A stretch of 32,997 nucleotides of DNA from Candidatus Parcubacteria bacterium. GTDB lineage: Bacteria > Patescibacteriota > Patescibacteriia > CAIXNZ01. The notes beneath the pieces were generated by a model. That model worked only from the letters and a program-made list of their open reading frames with translations. It was not told the DNA's origin and did not search any database. A program made the position numbers and the translations under genes. Position 1 is the first letter of the stretch; every line of letters begins with the position of its first letter. Of the stretch, positions 8,706-15,670 are shown one piece after another. Where the stretch lies: contig JAPLYC010000023.1 in NCBI GenBank assembly GCA_026395755.1, positions 1 to 32,997 on the forward strand. Reading direction: 5' to 3'.

Positions 8706-8805
8706 AAGGTTACTAATATACTAATCAAATACTAATCTACTAATTAAGTAATCGTAGGTACCAAAATTAGTAGATTCGTAGCTAATTAGCTGATTAGTAG
8801 CTTTA
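8706..8805. repeat. Imperfect about 40-bp-arm inverted repeat built from TACTAATC-like words
   Basis: Left AAGGTTACTAATATACTAATCAAATACTAATCTACTAATT; reverse complement of right AAAGCTACTAATCAGCTAATTAGCTACGAATCTACTAATT. Confidence 0.7.
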
Positions 8806-8811
8806 TCTTAC

Positions 8812-8930
8812 AACAAAAAAACCAACCTCGGCAAGTAATTTGTATAGCTAACAGCCAAAAGCGTCAAAATATCGGTGCTGGCGCCCTTAACTGTTAACTA
8901 TACAGTCATTACAAGTTGAGGTTGGTATGG
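8812..8930 (-). ncRNA. Candidate structured RNA / long terminator hairpin between the glycyl-radical ORF and nrdG
   Basis: Closing 9-bp stem ACCAACCTC (8821-8829)/GAGGTTGGT (8918-8926); nested GTAAT/ATTAC, GTATAG/CTATAC and CTAACAG/CTGTTAA (G-U wobble on minus RNA); minus strand followed by TTTTTTT. Confidence 0.55.
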
Positions 8931-9013
8931 TTTAAAGAACGATATCCCCTCCCTTGCTCACCCAAGCTGTTTTTCTGAATAAAATCTGAGCTAAGGCGAA
9001 CCTTGAAAGAACA

Positions 9014-9154
9014 CTACCCGGCTAGCTGCTTGTTGAACTCTTTCCTGTCTGTAAATTCTGCGCGTTTGCCCTTGTTCCACTGGTTTACAGGTCTGATGTA
9101 GCCAACTATCCTGGAGTAAACTTCGCACGGTGTGCGTTGCAATCTTGTGTTCAT
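9014..9154 (-). CDS. Stand-alone C-terminal glycyl-radical segment of class III ribonucleotide reductase (46 aa)
   Basis: MNTRLQRTPCEVYSRIVGYIRPVNQWNKGKRAEFTDRKEFNKQLAG: RVxGY[LI]-type glycyl radical motif. SD AGGTGGG (9167-9161), 6 nt before ATG (9154). Track start at 9196 (TTG) lies within a hairpin and is less likely. Confidence 0.8.
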   Translation of the reverse strand: MNTRLQRTPCEVYSRIVGYIRPVNQWNKGKRAEFTDRKEFNKQLAG

Positions 9155-9331
9155 AAATTTCCCACCTGGCTGCCAGTTTAAAAAAACCGACAGCAATTAT
9201 ATAAATATTTTTGTTAGCCTAATTAATTGTCCCCTTAAGCTAAATATCTGCTTTTCCCTTGATTTTAAGAGGATTTTCCACGAATACAACTTACCCCCAT
9301 ACACCCGGATCAACCTGATTCTTGGGGTTAA
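9155..9331 (-). promoter_or_regulatory. Structured leader upstream of the glycyl-radical mini-ORF
   Basis: Three minus-strand hairpins: TTAACCCC/GGGGGTAA (9331-9324/9298-9291, one mismatch), TCCTCTTAA/TTAAGGGGA (9273-9265/9238-9230), GCTGTCGGTTT/AAACTGGCAGC (9194-9184/9179-9169), the last ending 1 nt before the SD. Confidence 0.5.
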
Positions 9332-9335
9332 CTCT

Positions 9336-9365
9336 ATTATAGCACATCTAGTTTTAAGCTGCTAA
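9336..9365 (-). promoter_or_regulatory. Candidate sigma70-like promoter inside the nrdD 3' end
   Basis: Minus strand TTAGCA-18 nt-TATAAT with extended -10 (TGcTATAAT). Confidence 0.5.
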
Positions 9366-11396
9366 TGCCTGGGTGCCGTTTTCCACATACCCGATTTCCG
9401 CATCACATTTGGGGCAGAAAAAATGCTCCCCGCTGATATATCCGTGTACCGGGCAAACGCTAAAAGTCGGAGTGACTGTAAAATATGGTAAATGATACTT
9501 TTCGGCTATTTTTTTCACCAGATTTTTAGTTGATTCCGAAGACGGCATACGCTCACCGATAAAGCCGTGAAAAACTGTACCTCCAGTATACCGCGTTTGC
9601 AAATCATCCTGCAAATCTAAAGCGGCAAAAATGTCATCAGTATAATCCACGGGTAATTGGGAAGAATTGGTATAGTAAGGTTCAGCACCTCTTTCACGGT
9701 AAGCTTTCTCGTTGGCGCAAACAATATCCGGATAACGCTGTTTATCAGCCTTGGCAAAACGATAAGACGTGCCTTCGGCCGGAGTTGCTTCCAAATTATA
9801 TAAATTATTACTCTCAATTTGATAATCCATTAATTTTTCCCGCATAAAATCCAAAATATCCTTGGCAAATTCATGACCGGCTGTAGTGGTAATATCCTGA
9901 CCCAGTAAATTTATGGCTGCCTCATTCATGCCGTTAATGCCAATGGTATTAAAATGATTTTTCCAATAATCTCCATAACGGCTTTTAATATCCTGCAGAT
10001 AAAATCTGGAATATGGATACAGCCCTTCTTCGGTAAATTTCTCTACGACCTTGCGCTTTAATTCCAAACTATGCCTGCAAATCAGCATCATTTTTTCCAG
10101 TTTAGCAATAAAATCATTTTTATCTTCGGCCAGATAGCCTAAACGCGCCAGATTAATTGTCACCACGCCAATGGAACCGGTCAAAGGATTGGCAGCAAAT
10201 AAGCCACCGCCTCTTTTTCTTAATTCGCGGTTATCCAAGCGCAGACGGCAACACATACTGCGCGCATCTTCCGGCTTCATATCGCTATTCACAAAATTGG
10301 AAAAATAAGGGATACCATACTTGGAGGTCATTTCCATGATTTTTTCCACTACCGGCTTATCCCAGTCAAAATCCTTGGTAATATTGTACGTAGGAATCGG
10401 AAAAGTAAAAACTCTACCATTCGCATCACCGGCAGTCATCACTTCGGTAAAAGCCAGATTAATCATTTCTATTTCCTTGGTAAATTCTTTATACGTCTTA
10501 TCCTGGAACTTACCGCCGATAATTACCGGCTCGTCTTTCATCATATCAGGCACCACTAAATCCATGGTGATATTGGTAAATGGCGTTTGAAAGCCGACGC
10601 GGGTAGGCACATTCATATTGAATAAAAATTCCTGAATGCACTGTTTAACATTATGATAATCCAAATTATCAAAAGCAATAAAAGGCGCTAAATATGTATC
10701 AAAACTGGAAAAAGCCTGAGCACCTGCGGTTTCACCCTGCAAAGTATAAAAGAAATTTACAATATGTCCCAAAGCGGTTCGAAAATGCTTGGCTGGCTTT
10801 GCCGTGACCTTACTTTCCACCCCGCCAAAACCTTTCATTAATAATTCACGCAAATCCCAGCCGCAGCAATAAGCAGCCAAAGTCTGCAGATCGTGAATAT
10901 GGATATCGGCAGTGCCATGGGCATCGCGCACATCCTGAGGATAAACTTTGTGCAGCCAATAATGGGCAGAGACAGCCGAAGAAACATGATTATTCAAACC
11001 CTGCAAAGAATAAGCCATATTGCTGTTTTCTTTAACCCGCCAGTCGCTCTGAGCCAGATATCCTTCCATTAAAGCGTCAGAATCAATTAACGTCTTCAAG
11101 TTTCTGATCTGAGCGTGCTGTTCGCGATAAAGAATATAAGCTTTGGCTGTTTTAATTTGTTTATCCTTAATTAAAACCTCTTCCACTATATCCTGAACTT
11201 CTTCCACTGCCGGAATCGTCCTTTCATGAAATTTACGATTTAATTCTTTCTCTACCAACAAAGCTAATTTGACTGCTTTCTTGCGATTGGGATCGCCAAT
11301 AGCTTCCATGGCTTTATATATGGCGGCTTCAACCTTGGCTGGATCAAAATCTACTATACGGTCATCTCGTTTTTTAATTTTGCTAATTTTACCCAT
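9354..11396 (-). CDS. nrdD: Anaerobic ribonucleoside-triphosphate reductase, ATP-cone plus catalytic barrel, lacking C-terminal glycyl-radical motif
   Basis: ATP-cone KIKKRDDRIVDFDPAKVEAAIYKAM; DIHIHDLQTLAAYCCGWDLRELL; SMCCRLRLDNRELRKRGGGLFAANPLTGSIGVVTINLARLGY; Zn tail CPVHGYISGEHFFCPKCDAEIGY then stop. No RVxGY motif in the ORF. Confidence 0.93.
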   Translation of the reverse strand: MGKISKIKKRDDRIVDFDPAKVEAAIYKAMEAIGDPNRKKAVKLALLVEKELNRKFHERTIPAVEEVQDIVEEVLIKDKQIKTAKAYILYREQHAQIRNLKTLIDSDALMEGYLAQSDWRVKENSNMAYSLQGLNNHVSSAVSAHYWLHKVYPQDVRDAHGTADIHIHDLQTLAAYCCGWDLRELLMKGFGGVESKVTAKPAKHFRTALGHIVNFFYTLQGETAGAQAFSSFDTYLAPFIAFDNLDYHNVKQCIQEFLFNMNVPTRVGFQTPFTNITMDLVVPDMMKDEPVIIGGKFQDKTYKEFTKEIEMINLAFTEVMTAGDANGRVFTFPIPTYNITKDFDWDKPVVEKIMEMTSKYGIPYFSNFVNSDMKPEDARSMCCRLRLDNRELRKRGGGLFAANPLTGSIGVVTINLARLGYLAEDKNDFIAKLEKMMLICRHSLELKRKVVEKFTEEGLYPYSRFYLQDIKSRYGDYWKNHFNTIGINGMNEAAINLLGQDITTTAGHEFAKDILDFMREKLMDYQIESNNLYNLEATPAEGTSYRFAKADKQRYPDIVCANEKAYRERGAEPYYTNSSQLPVDYTDDIFAALDLQDDLQTRYTGGTVFHGFIGERMPSSESTKNLVKKIAEKYHLPYFTVTPTFSVCPVHGYISGEHFFCPKCDAEIGYVENGTQALAA

Positions 11397-11433
11397 AGTA
11401 ACAATATATATAATAATTACAATAATAAATTAA

Positions 11434-11898
11434 TTAATTTTTCCTCTTTTTCTTAAAAACCGCATTAATTTCCCTCTGAAAACTTTCCAAATCCTCAAAA
11501 GCCCGATAAACCGAAGCAAATCTGATGTAGGCAACCGGATCTTTTTTCTTCAGCTCCTTAACCACTAATTCCCCTATTTCCTGGCTGGTAATCTCATTTT
11601 TCTTCCTGGCCTGGATATTTCTTTCTATTTTATTGATTAAAATGCGAAAATCCTCATTGCCAATCGGCCTTTTCTCAAAGGCTTTTTTCAGCCCGCTCTC
11701 CAATTTTTCCCGCGCATAGGCCTCTTTACGGCCGTCACGCTTGATAACCGAAACTTCCAGAAGCTCTACCTGTTCATACGTGCTGAAACGGAAACCGCAT
11801 TTAAGGCATTCGCGGCGTCTTCTAATAGTAATGCCGTCTGATCCTTCACGGGAATCAACCACTTTAGTTTCTTGGTAATTACAGACGGGACACTTCAT
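11434..11898 (-). CDS. nrdR: Transcriptional repressor NrdR
   Basis: MKCPVCNYQETKVVDSREGSDGITIRRRRECLKCGFRFSTYEQVE zinc finger, then ATP-cone VIKRDGRKEAYAREKLESGLKKAF; start set at MKCPVC (11898). Confidence 0.95.
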   Translation of the reverse strand: MKCPVCNYQETKVVDSREGSDGITIRRRRECLKCGFRFSTYEQVELLEVSVIKRDGRKEAYAREKLESGLKKAFEKRPIGNEDFRILINKIERNIQARKKNEITSQEIGELVVKELKKKDPVAYIRFASVYRAFEDLESFQREINAVFKKKRKN

Positions 11899-11967
11899 AA
11901 TCTTTGTTTTAAGGGAGCAAAAACCCTTACGCAAAACAGTATTTTGCTTATTTTGTTATAACCTTAA

Positions 11968-12018
11968 AATACTATATTTAGTATTCTCTATCTTTATTTT
12001 AATACTATATATAGTAAG
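11968..12018 (-). promoter_or_regulatory. Tandem NrdR-box-like palindromes overlapping a promoter upstream of nrdR-nrdD
   Basis: AATACTATATTTAGTATT (11968-11985) and AATACTATATATAGTAAG (12001-12018), centres 33 bp apart; minus strand TTGACA (GCTTGACATAAATTTGACG) upstream with -10-like TATATA inside the second box. Confidence 0.7.
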
Positions 12019-12152
12019 CGTCAAATTTATGTCAAGCTCCAAAGGCCTTACTAATTAATTTCTAGCCAATTCAGATATTAATGCCTAAAATCAAGATTTT
12101 TCCTGTGTCGTAAAAAGAAATTTCAAATATTTTTATAAAAAAATAAAAAAAA

Positions 12153-12161
12153 TGTGGATAA
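12153..12161. promoter_or_regulatory. Single perfect DnaA-box match
   Basis: TGTGGATAA (reverse complement TTATCCACA) inside a very AT-rich intergenic stretch (12100-12180). Confidence 0.35.
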
Positions 12162-12181
12162 CTTTATAGAAAAAATTTTCT

Positions 12182-12213
12182 CTACACAAAAAGTCGCCTG
12201 CAATGCAAGCGAC
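12182..12213 (-). terminator. Intrinsic terminator for ftsZ
   Basis: Minus strand GTCGC-t-TGC-att-GCA-g-GCGAC followed by TTTTTGTGT. Confidence 0.7.
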
Positions 12214-12255
12214 CTTCATATATATCCGTGTTTATCTGTGAAAAAAATCCGCCTG

Positions 12256-12284
12256 CCCTCCGAAGCTCGAAGAGCGAAGGAGGG
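12256..12284. repeat. REP-like perfect-symmetry palindrome just downstream of ftsZ
   Basis: CCCTCC-GAA-GCTC-GAA-GAGC-GAA-GGAGGG. Confidence 0.85.
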
Positions 12285-12294
12285 TGGTTCAGCC

Positions 12295-13461
12295 CTACAT
12301 CATTTTCTTTCTGATAAATGCCGGGATATCCAAATCCTCTTCTTCACTTTCATTTTCCTTGGTATTAACTTTATAATCTTCCCTTGGTTTTTTCTTGTTT
12401 TTTTCCTCTGCCTTAACTTCCTGGTTTTCTTTGCTTAAAAATTGACTGGGTTTATATAAATTTTTTTCCGGCGTGTATATTTTGGTCTCAACTTCTTTGT
12501 TTCTGATTGATTTGGGCTCAAACCCGGTGGCAATCACGGTAATTTTAACCTGGTCACCCAGTTCTTTATCAATAACCGTGCCAAAAATAACTTTGGCGTT
12601 GCTGTCTGCTGATGAAGTTATAATCTTAGCTGCCTCATTAACTTCATGCATGCTTAATTCCGGTCCGCCGGAAACAATAAATAAGACGCCCTTAGCCCCA
12701 TCCATTGATAATTCTAAAAGCGGACTGGAGATGGCAGACTTGGCTGCTTCTATGGCCCGATTTTCACCGCCTGCTTGGCCAATGCCCATCAAGGCTGTAC
12801 CCTGATCTTTCATAATCGATTTGACATCGGCAAAATCAACATTAATCAAACCCGGGATGGTAACCAGTTCGGAAATTCCCTGAACAGCCTGTCTTAAAAC
12901 ATCATCCACAATCCCAAAAGCTTCAAGTAAAGAAGTCTTCTTATCTATTATTTGAAGCAAACGATCATTCTGAATGGTAATTATAGTATCAACTTTATCG
13001 CTTAATCTGTCCCAAGCTCCGTCAGCAATACCTTTACGCTGCGCGCCTTCAAAGCTAAAAGGCTTGGTAATCACAGCGACGGTCAAAGCTCCCAGCTCTC
13101 TGGCTATTTCCGCTATTTTCGGCGAAGCGCCACTGCCGGTACCGCCGCCCAAACCACAAGTGATAAAGACCATGTCAGCCCCTTTTAGAACTTCGCGTAA
13201 ATCATTTTGGGATTCTTCAGCAGCTTTATAACCGACTTCCGGATCCATGCCCGCGCCTAAGCCGCGGGTAATTGATTTGCCAATATGCAGCTTTTTATGA
13301 GCCTGCGAATAATGCAAAGCCTGTATGTCGGTATTAACACTGACAAACTCAACTCCTCTGATTTTAGAATCAACCATGCGATTGACGGCTGAACCGCCGC
13401 TACCGCCGACCCCAACTATCTTAATTTTGGCAAAAGTTTCGATTTCCGGCTTAATTTCCAT
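12295..13461 (-). CDS. ftsZ: Cell division protein FtsZ
   Basis: [27 protein letters not shown] tubulin signature, [23 protein letters not shown]-terminal [11 protein letters not shown]. Confidence 0.98.
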   Translation of the reverse strand: MEIKPEIETFAKIKIVGVGGSGGSAVNRMVDSKIRGVEFVSVNTDIQALHYSQAHKKLHIGKSITRGLGAGMDPEVGYKAAEESQNDLREVLKGADMVFITCGLGGGTGSGASPKIAEIARELGALTVAVITKPFSFEGAQRKGIADGAWDRLSDKVDTIITIQNDRLLQIIDKKTSLLEAFGIVDDVLRQAVQGISELVTIPGLINVDFADVKSIMKDQGTALMGIGQAGGENRAIEAAKSAISSPLLELSMDGAKGVLFIVSGGPELSMHEVNEAAKIITSSADSNAKVIFGTVIDKELGDQVKITVIATGFEPKSIRNKEVETKIYTPEKNLYKPSQFLSKENQEVKAEEKNKKKPREDYKVNTKENESEEEDLDIPAFIRKKMM

Positions 13462-13565
13462 ATATTTTAGCTATAATATATTAATTACTATTACCATATC
13501 AATTTTCCAGCTATAAGTAAACTACTTTTTGCACAAGAATGGACACATTTTTTGTTCAATAAAAA

Positions 13566-14807
13566 TCAGGGCACGAATGACTTAAACCATTTTTTAATTT
13601 TATTTGTTACTCCAGTCACGCTTTTAAAGCGCGAAATACCCTTACGCTGTTTCATCATGTGGCTGGCCCATTTTACTAAGCCGACTGAAGTAGTAAAAGA
13701 TAAATCATTAACCTTATCTATCACGCTGGTAATGTCATAAGGATAGCCTAGAGCTGCCGGTAAACGCAATTCCCTCTTACAGACTTCAATAATTTTAGGC
13801 AATTTGGCTCCGCCTCCGGTTAAAATTATTCCGGCCGGCAAAGAGCCGCTACGATCAATTTTTTTCAGTTCATTATCGATTTTATCCAAAATTTCCTCGA
13901 CCCGAGCTTCAATAATTTCAGCCAAATATTTTTTACTGACTGAACCTTCTTCATTTTCATCAATCTCGCTCAGGGCAAATTCGCTCTTTTTATCAAGTTC
14001 TTTGGAAATTGCCAGCCCATATTTCATTTTAATTGCTTCCGCCGTTTCAATTGATGTCCTTAAACCAATGGCAATATCAGCGGTTATGTGCTCAGATCCC
14101 AAGGGTATAATAGCAGTTGTCATCAGATCCCCTTGCTCAAAAACAGCCAAACTGGTCGTGGCACCGCCGATATTAACGACTGCCACGCCAAGCTCTTTCT
14201 GACGGCTGGTCAAAACAGCGTCGCTAGTCGCCAAGATCCCTAAAATCAAATCTTCTATATCCAAACCCGTCTGATATATGCATTTGGTTAAATTTTTTAT
14301 CTGAGAACTTAATCCCATGATTATATAGGTTTCAACCTCCAAACGAACCCCGGTCATACCGATCGGATCTTTAATGCCGCTTTGGCCGTCAACTGTAAAA
14401 CTGCGCGGTATCACATGCAGAATTTCATAATTAGGTGGCGTGGTCACTGCTTTAGCCGCTTCCAAAGCCCTTTCATAATCCTCTTCCCGAATTTCACCGT
14501 CAGTTTTGGAAACAGCCACCACACCGCGGCTGATTTGCGCGATAATATTACCGCCGGAAATACTAATCCAGGCTTGTTCAACCGGTATGCCCGTTAACTT
14601 CTCAGCTTTATCCAAAGCCTTGCTGATACTGGCAGCGGCATCTTCAATACTGGTTATCACGCCGCGATTTATCCCCTCTGAGTCCTGCTCAACCGCGCCG
14701 ATAATATGTAATTTTTGATTGGCTTCTTTGGACATTCGAGTTGCCACAACAACTTTGATTGAAGTCGAACCCACATCTAAGCCGACAATAATTTCCTCTT
14801 GAGACAT
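13566..14807 (-). CDS. ftsA: Cell division protein FtsA
   Basis: EEIIVGLDVGSTSIKVVVA, VTSIEDAAASISKALDKAE, GVAVVNIGGATTSLAVFE, GIILTGGGAKLPKI, C-terminal amphipathic NKIKKWFKSFV. Confidence 0.96.
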   Translation of the reverse strand: MSQEEIIVGLDVGSTSIKVVVATRMSKEANQKLHIIGAVEQDSEGINRGVITSIEDAAASISKALDKAEKLTGIPVEQAWISISGGNIIAQISRGVVAVSKTDGEIREEDYERALEAAKAVTTPPNYEILHVIPRSFTVDGQSGIKDPIGMTGVRLEVETYIIMGLSSQIKNLTKCIYQTGLDIEDLILGILATSDAVLTSRQKELGVAVVNIGGATTSLAVFEQGDLMTTAIIPLGSEHITADIAIGLRTSIETAEAIKMKYGLAISKELDKKSEFALSEIDENEEGSVSKKYLAEIIEARVEEILDKIDNELKKIDRSGSLPAGIILTGGGAKLPKIIEVCKRELRLPAALGYPYDITSVIDKVNDLSFTTSVGLVKWASHMMKQRKGISRFKSVTGVTNKIKKWFKSFVP

Positions 14808-14853
14808 AAATTTGATTGGATAATTAAATTCCTTGCTTCCAAACGATAAATTA

Positions 14854-15222
14854 CTAAATTATTAACGATAAAAAATAAGGGTAAAAAATCAAAAAGCCGA
14901 CTATGACTGCCACCAGCGAACCGATAAGCACAATCGCGGCGGTCATATCTTTTATATCCTGGACATAGCTGTGAAATCTGGGCTTGATCAGGTCAAGCAG
15001 CCTTTCAAAAATAGTATTTACTATCTCCAAAATAAAAATAAAGCCGATAATAAAAATAATAATAATAAGCTCAAGAACATCAATCTGGAAAAAAATCGCT
15101 AGAATCAATATGATCAAGGCAATCAGATTATGAATGCGAAAATTCTGTTCGGACCAGAAAACCTTTTGCCAGCCCGCAAACGCGTATTTAAAGCTTTTAG
15201 CCAAACGCCGGAAATTAATCAT
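14854..15222 (-). CDS. Diacylglycerol/undecaprenol kinase family (DgkA-like)
   Basis: SFKYAFAGWQKVFWSEQNFRIH, EIVNTIFERLLDLI, VQDIKDMTAAIVLI, TM helices. Confidence 0.92.
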   Translation of the reverse strand: MINFRRLAKSFKYAFAGWQKVFWSEQNFRIHNLIALIILILAIFFQIDVLELIIIIFIIGFIFILEIVNTIFERLLDLIKPRFHSYVQDIKDMTAAIVLIGSLVAVIVGFLIFYPYFLSLII

Positions 15223-15661
15223 AAAAATATGATAAAATTTTATTTTGGATTGTTTCCATTTTTAAATATTGTTTTTGATTTTTATCCTGATAGCCCAATA
15301 AATGCAATAAACCGTGGATAATCAAAAAGGCTAATTCTTTTTCCCGGGAAAAACCAAAAACTTTTGCCTGTTTGATCACCTGGGCGTAACAAATAATAAT
15401 ATCTCCCAAATAAAGCGGCTCTTCCGGATTATTTAAGGCCAAGCCTCCTTGCTGGCTAAACGACAAAACATCGGTAACTTTATCTTGGTGTCGATATTGC
15501 TTGTTCAAACTTCGCATTTTGCCCGAACCTACAATAATGACGCTTATTTCTTTTTTAGATTCGATTTTTAAAACCCTTGCCGCACTTTCAACTATCTTCC
15601 CCAAAAGCTTAAAATCTTTCGGCTGCTTAGCCTTTAGCTCCCAAAAAATATTATATTTCAT
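15215..15661 (-). CDS. ybeY: Endoribonuclease YbeY / rRNA maturation factor
   Basis: MRSLNKQYRHQDKVTDVLSFSQ; IIHGLLHLLGYQDKN metal-binding motif; overlaps next gene by 8 nt. Confidence 0.92.
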   Translation of the reverse strand: MKYNIFWELKAKQPKDFKLLGKIVESAARVLKIESKKEISVIIVGSGKMRSLNKQYRHQDKVTDVLSFSQQGGLALNNPEEPLYLGDIIICYAQVIKQAKVFGFSREKELAFLIIHGLLHLLGYQDKNQKQYLKMETIQNKILSYFYD

Positions 15662-15670
15662 ATTTTGCTC

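Noticed and set aside
8812-8930. Cobalamin, TPP or c-di-GMP riboswitch near nrd genes
   Set aside because: None of the characteristic conserved boxes were found; left as an unclassified structured RNA.
8940-9000. tRNA-like start GCCTTAGCTCAG on the minus strand
   Set aside because: The D-arm-like stem encloses a 26-nt loop and no anticodon or T-arm (GGTTCRA) pattern follows in register; not a tRNA.
9132-9365. Plus-strand 77-aa ORF over the nrdD-glycyl spacer
   Set aside because: No recognisable motif or start signal; overlaps the minus-strand glycyl-radical ORF and its structured leader.
12100-12240. Possible replication origin (AT-rich tract plus DnaA box)
   Set aside because: Only one perfect DnaA box, no dnaA/dnaN nearby and no gene-strand switch in the window.
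12224-12240. ATCCGTGTTTATCTGTG, reminiscent of a dispersed ATCCGTG-type repeat
   Set aside because: Single short occurrence here; cannot be supported as a repeat without genome-wide data.
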